NCBI GenBank assembly: GCA_019096195.1
Contig: JAGTXK010000027.1
Span: 248,001 to 312,000, forward strand
Source of the DNA: Boletus sp. NGJ
Taxonomy: Eukaryota; Basidiomycota; Agaricomycetes; Boletales; Boletaceae
Direction: 5' to 3'
DNA length: 64,000 nt
Below, one piece after another: positions 22,212 through 33,883 of the stretch (its first letter is position 1; each line of letters begins with the position of its first letter). The notes beneath the pieces are model-generated. The model made no database searches. It saw nothing but the letters and a program-made list of their open reading frames with translations, and had not been told where the DNA came from. The position numbers and the translations under genes are program-made.

Positions 22212-22282
22212 ATTTCATTTATGGATTAACCTGATAAGATCATTTACTGCTATTATAATAATGACAATGCATGATAGAATTC
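22212..22282 (+). repeat. Direct repeat, copy B
   Basis: Second copy of the segment at 21720-21788, same strand, 492 bases further on. Its start sits inside the open frame that precedes it, right after the word LQDEGVG. This suggests that the block between the two copies was duplicated or inserted together with the flank. Confidence 0.7.
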
Positions 22283-25200
22283 AAGGTTTTGCGTGCGTTT
22301 TGTGAACCTTGGGAATACGGGGGACATTCAATGAGGGTGAGGGTGAGCGGTTCCGGGAGTTGGATGTCATTCAAGGCTCCCTATTCATTGCCTATGGGAG
22401 ATACCCGGCCTCGGTACAAAGACGTTGAGCTGTGTCTTTACCAGTCAGTGATCATCATGACCAATCACAACATTGAAGCTCAACGTATGAAATTTTTCCA
22501 TCTTGGTGTGCTGCTGTGCTCAGATGGAAAAAACAACGAAAGACTCGCATCACATTTGAAAAAATGCCTAGAGCGCGGTGACTCAGATGCCCCCGGGCCC
22601 GTCTCGGGAAGCTTTTTACACTCGACCAAGACGACGACGCAGACTCGAACCTCTGATTTTGCATTACAGTACATGATTAAACCAAGTGATAGACGCGTTC
22701 AAGGTACCCCCCCCCCCCCCCACATCTAACGTTCCCCGAGAAGTCTGACCAAGCAAAAACCCAAAGGCCATTCCCCCAGACCGTCAACATCAGCGCCCTT
22801 GGCCTTCTCTCGTACGATTACGATTACGGATTGCAATACACGGCCACGACACTCCACCGACCACATCGGATCTCATATCCTATGATTCCTAGTATTAATT
22901 TTCACGTTTTCTCTCTCCTCGGTTCCCAGATAACACTAACCCCTGTTTGGTATCCTTCCTCATATCCAACAGGCCCCACTGCGGCTTCTTGTTGGCAAAA
23001 GCCTTTTTGATATCATATCCTTATTTGTGCACAGCAAGACACCCAACAGTCGAGGGATCAGAACGCGCTCCCACAGGACGGTACGTGACTTTAATAACAC
23101 CTCGCGAAGCAGCCACTTGATACAACAAGTCGTTGACCGTGATATCAGCCTCAAAGATGTACCAGACTAATTACACACCCGCGGACGCCTGGCTTGGAGT
23201 CAGAGCCATAAAAAATGAAATCATACCTCATCGGGAGTTCGTGCAGATGACACGGACGCCGAGTCTCACCAAAACGGAAACGTCGAACACAAATCGATCC
23301 CCTGAATCATACATCGGCGTGCCGTTTCCCCGGCTTTTCGAGTCACTCCAGGATGGCGTACGTACCCAGTGAATCAATCGCACCGCTGAGGCGAAAAAGT
23401 CTCAAGTCGGTCGTGATACACGGGTTAGATCGCTCCTTTGCTACGGATCCCTCTAACAAACGCGAAAACCGTATCCCATGAGACGAGCCAAGTTCATCAT
23501 CAGTAAACCATTCATCGCCTTCATCGACTCAGTACGCTCGATAAGGCCACCTCGAGTACAACAACCGCCAGCAACATGCCATTTTCAACCTTTCAGCTCA
23601 CCTCATGATGGTGTTTCCCACTGAATCAGTCGCACCATCGAAGAGAAATCCCAGTCAATCGTGATACAGGCAGGCTAGACCATTCCCTTGCTACGGATCC
23701 CCCATCAGAATTACAACGTCTTTAACTACTACAAGCCAACAAGCGCCCGAAGACCGAAAAGCCGACCAAAGCGACAACAATCTACAAAAGAAAATGCAAC
23801 CAACTGACCACAGCCCACATCCACATCCCCCTAGATATCATCCAAGTCCATCTGACCAAGAGCTCGAAGGGCACACGCATGTCGACCGTGGGCAGTTGTT
23901 TGTCATCCCCACATCACAACATCCCGGTCGGACCAAACATCCCTTATATAGCATGATGCATTGCTAGCTTGCTCCATTCCTTCCAGCATGAAGCCTTCGC
24001 ACGTGACAGTCGTCACTCGCACGCCTATAAAATCAAGATATGAGTGTCGTGGTGCAAACAGCATCTCCGAGAGGGTCCACAAGCAGGTGAAAAAAATCCA
24101 TACCAATCCTTCGTGATACAAGGGAAGACTCGGACTTCCTTCAGAGTAAACGTGTCGTTTCCATCCTTTTGGAAGAGGCAGCAGTCTATGTTGAGAGCTA
24201 TCAGGGGATAGACAAAGGGTGAACATACGCAGACAAGAGTCTCTGTCGCCTAGCTGGGATGTCAAGAGGGTCGGAGTCTGACTGAAGGCCAAATTGAGCC
24301 GGAAATCAAGGGAGGTACTGACACACAAGAACTTGTATACCATCACCTGACTGTCCTGGCCTTTGTTCAAGAGTCGCAGGCTCCCAAAACAACCAGGCGA
24401 TCCACCACGCGCGCCGATCTGGGCTTGGTATGCTTTTGGGCAGCACTAGATACACCACCAAACAATGTAAGCGCACAGGCTGGCAGCACGATGATGGATG
24501 CCGAGATAAGGTACGAAATCGGGAGACTCAAGCCGTGTGCCGAGATGCATGCGGAGAATGATGAGCATATCATGGTATTTTGCGCGCAACATCGGAATCT
24601 CTCTTGATCTTGCGCACGCCGACGTCGCACCATACAGTGGTTTCGCCGGATACACCTGAGGCACTCGAGTGTGCATTGGCTCGAATTCGGCTTATATCTG
24701 CAGTTCGTTACTCGGTGTCTCGAGTAAAACAGCCCGAAAACGTACCCCGCCGAATCGCGGAAACACCTCGTACCAGTGGTCGAAGTCGGCAAATCTCACA
24801 AGGCCTCGACACGGCCGGGTCCATTTTCGGCTTGGCAGGGTCGGTACCCCAGGTCGGACGCCGAGGCTGCAAGCACAGACAACCAGTCAGCCAAAGCATG
24901 TACATACGTCACATCAAATCGCTACATACATGTACTGGCCACCAAGACATAGCGACCGGCGCTGGCGCCTTCTCTATAACCGAGTCATGAAAATTTTCAC
25001 TTCCATGCCAATTCGGGCGCGCTCTTGCGCCTCACGAGGGACCATCGGATCAGTCATACCCTCGTCTACGCGAGATACGCTTGTCAGCAGTGGCACGATT
25101 GATAGAGTGGATGCTTACCGAGGCAGTCATCACTGGGGATCCAAGACGCCCGGGTTCCACCATGAGGCGTTCAGCAAGGTGTCAGTACGTAGCCCAACAG

Positions 25201-25759
25201 TCCACAGCGAGGGTGTAAAACGATCTGATCTCGACTCGGAAAAGAGGGCGAGTGGGGCATGGCGTGGATTTCGTGCAACAATATTAATGCTTGGAGCAGG
25301 GGGGAAGGGAGGGGTCGGAGGATGATGGTTTCTCCCCACAAGCGCACTCCCTTTTTGTACGCCCGGAAACTGCCCCTCTCAACTCTGGAGTGCAGATTTT
25401 GGGTGCCAAATCGGTATGTCGAAGTTGGAGTGGAATGGTATCTGCGGATCACGCAATGTTGGCACATTGGGATACGCCTCATATCGTTTGTCGCGGATGA
25501 TTTGATCTAACGACAAGAATGCGACCGTACCATGTCTACGAGGGCTGCAAGGTTTGGTTTCAATTGAGATACTGAATCTCATGTGTCCTAGCTAGATAGT
25601 TGTCAGAAAGAAGACCTGCGAGCTGAAGAAAGGTTGGAATGAGGTTTTCCATCGGCGACATTGGCATCTGGGAGCGTTTTGGAGGTTGGGGGCGGGGTTA
25701 AGATGCATGTCTGGCTGGCGAACGGAATGGTTTCTATCGTGGGGTACCACATGCAGTGA
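22283..25759. other. Accessory gene-poor region with degenerate repeats
   Basis: About 3.5 kb with no gene I can name. It has a run of 16 C near 22707-22722, the degraded second copy of the 21.98-22.2 kb segment at 23075-23360, and a pair of direct repeats at 23370-23455 and 23622-23706. On the minus strand, 23903-24370 is open (155 codons) and 24440-24560 contains a hydrophobic stretch (SYLISASIIVLPACALTLF). These could be pieces of a broken membrane-protein gene, but no family signature is visible. Confidence 0.35.
23370..23706 (+). repeat. Pair of imperfect direct repeats of about 86 bases
   Basis: The copies at 23370-23455 and 23622-23706 share TGAATCA(A/G)TCGCACC, TCGTGATACA and the well-kept TTGCTACGGATCCC, in the same order and spacing. 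About 165 unrelated bases separate them. Neither is in an ORF. They look like a local duplication or the ends of a decayed element. Confidence 0.6.
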
Positions 25760-28150
25760 ATAGCAAAACAGCAACGACATAGGCATTGAAATATACATAC
25801 AAGGTACGTCGATCAAACAGTACGTTGACCGACCGCACCGTCTTGTGTAGCGCGAGCGCTGCGCGGGTATGGTCCACTGACAGACGACCAAATTCTTCCA
25901 TAATGTCTATTAGAACATTGTTGTGATCTTGTCCGTATGACCATCATCGATTCATCCACCGCCCACATCATCCTGATGACCGAACGAAACCAAACAAACT
26001 GCATCGCCGACACGAGACGGATGGCCTCGTCTGGACATTCTTCAGTATGACAGGCAGACAGGTACTATGCAAACTGACAGATTCTCCAGCTCACTCTGGA
26101 TGATATGTTTCTTCCTGAAGCATCCCGCCGTGAAGAAGGACCGCAGACCCGAACGGACGTTTTCCATTGGGGGGGACCGTGACGCGAAAAATGAACCTAT
26201 TGGTTCTTGGACTACTCTTCCTGAGACCCGGGGGCGGGGGCGGTGCAGGTTTCCTTGCCCTCGACGTGTGTGAATGTCGTAAAGCTATCGATGCGGTCAC
26301 CCATGTTCACTCTCGCCGATCGCTTGTGCTTGACCCATGGCGACAAAGTGTTCCCTCTCTGTGGAATTCGACAGATCGTACTGTCTAGCGCGAACGAGGG
26401 CGGTCAAGGTCGGGGCGTAAGTTGAGATATAAAGGTGAGCGAGTTTGATGGGCCCTTCCTGTACGGACCAGCAGCGCGCAAGGGAAAAGAGAGAGCTCGG
26501 CGGTCGGGCACACTACCAAATGCGAGGATCGACGAGGACGTGGTCGTCTGCAGGAATTCGACAATGGCCGAAACGACCTGGTCCGTCACGAAGATGACGA
26601 ATCCTCCGCTGGCCGCTTGTCGGCGGTCTGTGCGCAAGGCAGGAGGTCGTAGGGAGCCCGGACATCTCTGCAAATGAGCGAGGTGAGGCGCGTTCGCCAG
26701 CGTTTTTCCATATGTAATGATATCATCAAGCAGGAAACAAAGGCGAGTGAGCTGGATTTAAAACCTCCCGGAGGCCTTGTTCGAGAAGCTCGACTGCATT
26801 GGTAGAAGAGTGGTTACGAAGACAGGCGGAGGATGCATCCACCGCGTGTGACGGTGTAAGCTTTTCGAGGATGGAAAGATGTTCTGGTGAACAACGCAAA
26901 GCAGCCAGATGCCGGATAAGTAACCGAAGAGTTGGTTCGTGTGCTAGAAGCGTCGTTTAATACGGGTCTATTATCTTGCAGAAAGCACATCGTTGGAAGA
27001 CTGATAGCGAGATATGCACAAACTGAGAGTAGAGACTGAATAGCTCCGGTTCCTCATTCCTTGATTGTGCTAACAGCGGGAAGCGAAGATCCAAGTGGTG
27101 AGCAAGGTCCTTCAAGGAGAACAATCAACCGGGGTGCCCACCTGGGAGAAGATCCAGTGCCTCTCGGGAAAGATTAATGGCATCAACGAGTTTATTTATA
27201 TTGAACCGACCGAAGAGACAGAGTCTCAGCGCAAGGGATCAACGAGGGTGTTTAGGTGGGCAAAAATTCAGGTTGCTCACATCGAGTGAAGAGAAGAAAG
27301 GGCGTACAAAGAGGCGGGCCGCTGGTCACTGGTGATTAGCCCGCCTCGACGGTTTGCCTCTCAACATGGTGGTGGGAAAAGTTCAAGCGCCTCTCCATTG
27401 AAGCCGTTGACGTAATCCAGTTTGCTCAGAGTTATCTCAAATCTCAAACTGCTGTTTCAAGTACGAGTCACTAGCTGCTGCACAATATTGCAAGGTTTCT
27501 CATATTTCTCATATAGATGGGTCCATCGGGGGGTTTTTTTTTTTGGGAGAAGTTCTAGTGCTTCTCGGTTGCGGACAATGACGTTGTCTAGGTCCTTCGT
27601 CGCCGCGAGTTAGTAGTGTCGAGAAGAAGATTTGCGAGGTGTTTACATAGAGGGGTCGCTCGGACTGCCAAGGTGGGTGGAGCTCCAGCGTTGTTTTGCT
27701 GAAGATGATTGTCTCTTCCAGGTCCCTCGCCTCCACGAGCTGCTTGTCCCGATCGAAGCGACCGAGAACAACGTTGTTCGAAAAGTAAATTGACCCAGTG
27801 GGCAAAGTTCAAGTGCCTCTCGACCGGGTACGGTGGCCTTGTCCAGGTACTCCGAATCCCTGCACCTGATTGAACTAAGCTAAGAGATATTTTGCCAGGT
27901 TGCGCAACACTTCCGGTCGAAGAGAATGCCCACGCGTGCGAAGTTCAAGTTCATACCGGTCGACGTTGACAGCCTCCTTGAGGTAATCCTCTCCGCCACC
28001 TTGCTCGAACTTGCCGAAAACAAACTCACCGGATGCATCAGATACTCGCCTAAGGAATACTGTTACAGTAATTTCCTGCTCTCTAGCCGACAGAAAGATA
28101 CAGGTATCGTGCGATTGCATTCGAGTTTATCAGGTTTGCTTGAGCTAAGC
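25760..28150 (-). pseudogene. TPR-CHAT protein relic, whole layout recognisable
   Basis: Read on the minus strand, all modules appear in order with stops and frame changes between them. TPR units: DYLKEAVNVDRYELELR (about 27975), DLEETIIFSKTTLELHPP (27720), DLDNVIVRNREALELLP (27590), LVDAINLSREALDLLPGGHP (27195). Then comes the linker helix AVELLEQGLREVLNPAHSP (26805). CHAT parts follow: GGFVIFVTDQVVSAIVEFL (26620), FPLRAAGPYRKGPSNSLTF (26480), APTLTALVRARQ (26415), SFTTFTHVEGKETC (26290), FRVTVPPNGKRPFGSAVLLH (26190), SAMQFVWFRSVI with MMWAVDES (26005), and HTRAALALHKTVRSVNV (25870). In the CHAT family the active-site His sits in the FACHG position, which here reads FRVTV, so that residue is lost too. 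The AYLSACH active-site Cys region cannot be found. Confidence 0.85.
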
Positions 28151-29120
28151 ATCCGCAACTAATGGAACACAAAAGCCACGATTAGAACCCCGAGTGTTGT
28201 TCGTCCATGGTAGAACGTGCGACCGTGCTTCCAACCGACTCCAAATATTCTGGCTTCTGCCAGTAGGGTGGTAATCTCGGGCTGTGTAGGAGTAGTACCT
28301 GTGGGTCTTATGCAATTTCACTGCGCGCTGACAGGAACGCCACGTTAAGGCTAATCACAGATATTGTCATTATGTAATTTCCACCCTCCAAGACCACCCT
28401 TCCCGTCACCTTCAAGAGTATCGTACATTCTGAGACCACTCTGACCCCTCAGCGCCCGGCAGAACAGTCGGATCAACCGTAACACCGCATTGGACCCACT
28501 TTATCCGAACCAGTTTTCCTCGAGCCCCCTAAACAGGCTTGAACTCCCACATTGTAGACGTACTCACTTCCATCTTAGAGAAAACTGACGAGACATCGAA
28601 CGCTTGGCAATATATCCGTCGTTGGATAGCCAACCTGGGGAGTGGTTGACGCATGTCAGCATGTCTTCACGATGGTGGAATCTCAACCTTGACCAATAAC
28701 ATTGGAACTAGTGCTCGACTTTTGTATTCGCCATGGTCTCAAGGTAGCTGCCATCCAGAAAAGGCAAGTCCCCTGTCATGACCCGAAACCAAAGAAGTCC
28801 TAATTTCGTTTCTACAGACTACATGGACCGATCAAACTCACCCGAACTAGCGTGCAAACCATTATGTCCCCGACACCCAGCGAACAATGCTGACGATGGA
28901 TTGACGAGCATTAGTTCTAGGTGCTTGTCTGCATTTACAGAGCCTTAGGTGTCCGGACCCGTGGGACGATTAAATCATCCGCCGTTGAAGAACTACAGAT
29001 GAAAGGCGGGTGAGCGTGAAATCGAACGATTTTAAACATCCATCAATTATAATTGAAAAGGTCATACTCACGACTCATGCCCTGAATAGCACTTATGTGG
29101 TTGGTTGGTTTGATAATTTT

Positions 29121-29369
29121 CAGGGCATGATTAGAAGAAGTACGAGCTGATGGCAGAAATTCGAGTTAGTCCCATATGGGATTCATCTCACCCGCTGTTG
29201 ATTCCGGGGATCATGCAAGTAATGCCAGGCGCCCCGAACAGTGGCTTATCTACCTTGGAATTTCACGGCATATTGAATAGAAGAAGTACTAGCTGACAGC
29301 CGAAGTGTGAGCCTGTCCTACAAAGGATTCGTTTCGTCCGTTGCTGATTCTGGAGATAGGTATAAGTAA
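29121..29369 (+). repeat. Tandem imperfect direct repeat of about 105 bases
   Basis: Copy A (29121-29223) and copy B (29263-29369) both begin TTCA(G/C)GGCAT, continue TAGAAGAAGTAC(G/T)AGCTGA, share a GGATTC(A/G)T(C/T)TC and GCTGATTC-like core, and end AAGTAA. About 39 bases lie between them. Substitutions are frequent, so the duplication is old. Confidence 0.6.
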
Positions 29370-29374
29370 CAAGG

Positions 29375-29810
29375 GATGCGACATACGTCGGTTTCACCCC
29401 TCCGCGTCATGACCATTTGCTCTATTCCGTGCGCTCAAAGAGCTACGTGTTTGATCTCCGTCCACGTTTCTCATTTCGGATCGTCGCGAATCGATACCTT
29501 TCCCAAGTCTTGGGAGGATGTCCTCACGTTGATGTTTATGCACGGAAATGGGGTTCATAAGAAGCAATGGAAACCGACGATTCAGCGGCCGTTTGAAAAT
29601 CAGAGCAGTCATACGACTTCGAGGACTGTTCGGTTCTATGACATGTGGTGGCCCGATATGCCAAATCGAGGAGATTCCGCGATACTCCGCTTATACTCTC
29701 GACAGTTCCTGTTGGCAAGGTATGCACGGACGCCGCAGCCCACCTACGCAGACTACCATGTTGACTGTACGCGTACCCTACTTGGCGGTCTCGTCACTTT
29801 GTCGTGACTG
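29375..29810 (+). pseudogene. Alpha/beta hydrolase relic (N-terminal part)
   Basis: One frame gives GFTPPRHDHLLYSVRS with SYVFDLRPRFSFRIVANRY (29385-29500). The next frame gives LMFMHGNGVHKKQWKPTIQ (29530-29590), DMWWPDMPNRGDSAIL (29638-29686) and YADYHVDCTRTLL (29745-29785). This order is that of a common Agaricomycete alpha/beta hydrolase group, in which the HGNG-type stretch forms the oxyanion hole. A frame change near 29510 separates the first two pieces. The nucleophile elbow and the catalytic Asp and His are not present, so this is a fragment. The true family members' substrates are mostly unknown. Confidence 0.6.
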
Positions 29811-30517
29811 GACCTTAATGATCCCGATGCGCGTCACAAAAGACGCTCTTAGGCTAAGTTGGCCTTCCAAGCCAGGTCTGCTTCGTTGGGCGGAAATTGC
29901 TGTGGCTGTGACCAGCCGCATCAGGACTTCCGGAAGTCTGGTCAATGCATTACACAGTGACAGAGATACAGCACGTGAGTCGCTGCATGATATTTGAATT
30001 GAGCAAACGCACCAGCATTTGCTGTCCCAAGACAGAGGAGACTGCGGGTGGAGTAGTATGAACTTATCCCAAATTATTCAATGGCAGAGGACCGATAGGT
30101 ATTAAGGCGGGTCGGTTCGTGCAATGACGCGAGGGCATATACATAAGCTGGTTCTAGAAGATATCCGATACTTCTAATCAGAGCGCATTTAGTAGGTTTT
30201 TGAAATATGATGCATAGCCCTACACTTGTCCCTCAATTAAGGGGATCTGACAGCTTGTCTCACCTTCCGACCGTCTCCACTATCAAACACGAGTTTGAGT
30301 TCTGAGCGTTCTCGCCGGGCCGCAGGCAGTCCACCGTCGAGGATGATGCCGGCATTTAAAAATGAAACACGAGCCAGCTATCAATTCGGAAAGACCCAGT
30401 GAATGCATGGTGCGGCGATACCGGTGATTTAATGTTCAACATTTGGGCAAGTTCGGTTGCCCTATAAACCTCCAACTTCTTGGTCTCGTTCGGCTCCATC
30501 TTCTTTCTTACTCAACG

Positions 30518-32439
30518 ATGCCCGCCGCCAAGAAGATCTGCTGCAGTACGTTCACTTTGTATTCATTCAGATAGACAAGCTGGGAGGTGTTGCTGACTCC
30601 CTGTTCCTAGTCGGTGCTGGTTACGTCGGTCTGTGCTGGTTGTTTGACGAGGTTGCTGTATGAGATAACTCTTTTCTTTGCATTGCGCTAGGTGGTCCCA
30701 CCTGCGCGGTCATAGCTCTCAAATGTCCCCACATTCAGGTCACAATTGTGGATCTGAATCAGTCTCGAATAGACGCCTGGAATAGCCCAAACTACGAGCT
30801 GCCAATCTACGAGCCCGGTCTCGAAGATGTTGTTCGTCAAGCTCGTGGTCGCAACCTCTTCTTCTCTACAGATGTCGACAACGGTATCCGAGAAGCCGAC
30901 CTTATCTTTGTCAGCGTCAATACTCCCACCAAGAAGTCTGGCGTTGGAGCTGGTTTCGCTGCCGACCTAAAGTCCGAATTTCGAGCGTATCCACTCAAAC
31001 CTGTATCTGACTCTGCTTGTTCATTGTAGCTATGTCGAACTTGCCACTCGGCGTATCGCCGCAGTTGCCCACTCGAGTAAGATTGTGGTCGAGAAATCGA
31101 CAGTGCCATGCCGTACTGCCGAGTCTATGCGCACGATTCTTGAGGCTAACTCACAGCCAAATTGCCGATTTGATATCTTATCAAATCCTGAATTCCTTGC
31201 CGAAGGAACTGCCATCAATGATCTTTTTGCGCCAGACCGAGTTCTTATCGGGTCCCTCGACACACCAGAGGGCAAGGCTGCATGTGATACGCTCACTGAG
31301 GTTTATGCCAACTGGGTTCCGTCAGTAGCCTTTCTCTGTCATCGTAGTGACCTCATCTGAATGTTGTTATAGGAGTGAACGCATCCTTACCGTGGGTGTA
31401 TGGTCCTCCGAACTTACTAAGTTGGCGGCAAATGCAATGCTAGCACAGCGCATTTCCTCCATCAACGCGCTCTCCGCAATCTGCGAGGCTACTGGTGCGA
31501 ACATTGATGAAGTGGCGCATGCAATTGGCAAGGATTCCCGTATCGGCCCCAGGTTCTTGCGTGCATCCGTTGGTTTCGGGGGTTCGTGCTTCCAAAAAGA
31601 TATCCTGAACCTGGTGTACCTCAGTGAAAGTTTGCACCTTCCGGAGGTCGCCAACTACTGGAAGCAGGTTGTGGTCATGAATGAACATCAGAAAAAGAGA
31701 TTTTCAAAAAATGTCGTGGACACGCTCTTCAACACGATTACGGGCAAGGTACGTTTGCTGAATTGGAATGACTTCTTTTCCTTTGCAATCATCGTCTATC
31801 TTTTCATCCTATGCTTCAAGTTTTCTATCGTGGGAGCAAGGCTGTAGACTAACGCCTTCCTACAGCATATTGCCGTTCTCGGCTTCGCCTTCAAAGCTGA
31901 TACTGGAGATACGCGCGAGTCAGCAACTATTTCCCTCATCCGGGACTTCCAAGCAGAGAACGCGAACGTGAATATCTACGATCCGCAAGTTAAACATGAG
32001 CAGATTTGGAGTGACCTTTCGGAGGTATGCCCCGCAGTTCCGCTCACTACCCGTAAGTCCGGCGTTTGGTGTTAGCATCAACCACACCATGCTCTTTAAT
32101 CCCTCCACAGTGCAGAAGCGTGTAAAAATATTCAGTTCCGCGCTTGAAGCATGCAAGGACGCAGAAGCTGTTGTTATCGCGACCGAGTGGAAAGAGTTCC
32201 GAGACATTGATTGGAACGAGGTCTATCGCAACATGAAGAAACCGGCTTTTGTGTTCGATGGGCGTATCTTACTCGATGCCGACAAACTGCGGGGCATCGG
32301 ATTCAAGGTCAGATGAGTCATCCACTTTCTCCAATGCAGACCGTTACTACTCTCCGCGACTTTGATGGCGTTTATGAAGGACAGCATTATTGATTTAAAA
32401 TCATAGGTCACTGTCATCGGCCGCGGCGAGAAGTTGTAG
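30518..32439 (+). CDS. UDP-glucose 6-dehydrogenase
   Basis: It oxidises UDP-glucose to UDP-glucuronate with two NAD+, in the cytosol, supplying glucuronate and (through decarboxylation) xylose for polysaccharides. Eight exons fit exactly: 30518-30545, 30611-30628, 30692-30971, 31030-31320, 31373-31748, 31866-32052, 32111-32307 and 32407-32439, giving 469 residues, the usual fungal length. Seen in order: the NAD-binding [67 protein letters not shown] (dimer and active-site helix with Lys), [19 protein letters not shown] with the catalytic Cys, and [20 protein letters not shown] in the C-terminal UDP-binding part. The second exon is only 18 bases. No catalytic residue is missing. Confidence 0.96.
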
Positions 32440-33883
32440 ACTGGAATGGTTCCGCCTGCCGCACGCTAGGGAACCGAGAATGAACCGTTAATAGATGCCA
32501 CCAAATAGACTGTACAACCCCCTTTCTTGTCGCCTCTTCACGTTTTCGTTGTTAGCTAAAAACGAGAAAACCCGAATCGAAACGGGCCTTGATTGTTGAA
32601 TTCGAGGCCTTGGCCCAGATTCCCCGGTCGTTTTACCTCCCCCACCCGGTTCTCGGCACTAGACGACATGGCCCCTGAAAACGAACGGATACGGGTGGCT
32701 GTTCAGGAACGGGGATGCTCGTTTGCCTCTGGATCGTTCGTACATCCGTGCATGACTCAAGTACGTCCCATGATGAGCACCAAACAACCCACATGCGCGC
32801 CAGCCTGTGGCCACCAAGGCAAGTCCTTTGCCCCGCACCCCTCTCTTGCAACAAACGAACATGCGAATGCGAGGTCGTGTAATCGTCCTGATCAACTTTT
32901 TCATCCATCTTTCACTCGGAACGGAGACCTTCACATGATGACGATGGTGTGGCAATGATAGCGCATCTACCCATTGTCTCGATCCACGAAAAATTTCCAC
33001 ACGTATGCTACTATCATATGTGACGCCTTGAAATCGAACGCGTACGCGTCAAACATGACGCGCGACCTTAACACGCACATCTTTCTGCCTTGTTGACCAG
33101 GTTACTTTTGGCCCATGCGTTCTGTCAGTGTATACAGTACTGTAACAGTACTTAGTCTCGTACACAAGGTTCGTGTTGAGCATCGATAGCCGCTCGTCGG
33201 GAGGACATATGCCTTTTTTTTTTTTTTTTTTAATATCGACAAATGTAGGATCGGATTGAGCGTCACATTTAAAAACGTCAGGAGACTGACAAGCAGTTGT
33301 AACGCAACGCAACATAGTCGCCCGAGGCCGAGGAACCTCGGTCAAAACAACGAAAAGGACAAATACTGTATCAAAAGTGAGAAAGACGATGTGTACGTCT
33401 CAACGTGTCCAAGAAACGCAAAAAGCCTGTACGGGGGAAGGAGAGACGGGGGAATAATTAACCTTTTTTTTTCCCACGTCTTTGACGACAGCGACTGTCA
33501 TATGCAGACACACGAGACGAAACACGAAACAAATACACAATAGACCCCTTTTTTGCCCCCCCCCCCCAAAAAAAAAAAAAAAAAAAAAGGGAACATCCGG
33601 CAGATCCGGGCGGGAAGAAAAGAGAAAAAAGAGCGTTCTGGACAATGGCTGCCACACTTTCTATCGAGTTGGATTGCGCGTGGGCGGAGATAACCATCTG
33701 GTCAGGGTGCGTCGGACCCTCCTTCTGGGTCACTTGATCGACCTCAACGGTTCAAAATCGCTCACGAGATGGGCTCCGAAGCTAGAACAGGATCGGCAAA
33801 ATGATAAGCCATCTGATGAGTCGCAGGTAATAATCGGCGGCGGGAGGATGCTGAACTTCATATCCGAGTGAAGAGAGCCGACA
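32440..33883. other. Convergent intergenic region with long homopolymers
   Basis: This region lies between two convergent genes. It holds a T-run of about 18 near 33213-33231 and a compact C12-A21 tract at 33556-33588. A plus-strand ORF at 32593-32958 has no motif and biased composition. I see no supported gene. Confidence 0.4.

Larger units (their letters stand above)
28151..30517. other. Gene-poor region with a tandem duplication and a hydrolase relic
   Basis: From 28151 to 29120 I see no gene. The tandem repeat pair (29121-29369) and the alpha/beta hydrolase relic (29375-29810) are listed separately. From 29811 to 30517 there is again no recognisable gene; the last part holds the promoter of the UDP-glucose dehydrogenase gene. 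Confidence 0.4.

Noticed and set aside
22600-22690. Possible tRNA on the minus strand (GGTTCGAGTCTGC looks like a B box)
   Set aside because: The T-stem pairs over only four bases, no matching acceptor stem or proper A box is found at the right distance, and no anticodon arm forms.
24669-25325. Plus-strand ORF of 218 codons
   Set aside because: Its composition is Arg/Ser/Thr-rich and irregular, there is no motif or supporting splice pattern, and the other strand has equally long open frames.
27095-27640. Plus-strand repeats of the type GGGAGAAGATCCAGTGCCTC as a regulatory array
   Set aside because: On the minus strand the same positions code the REALELLP helix of TPR units, which explains their spacing and similarity.
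33190-33600. Poly-A or poly-T tracts as footprints of a retroposed gene
   Set aside because: No coding remnant lies upstream of the tracts and no target-site duplication could be seen.
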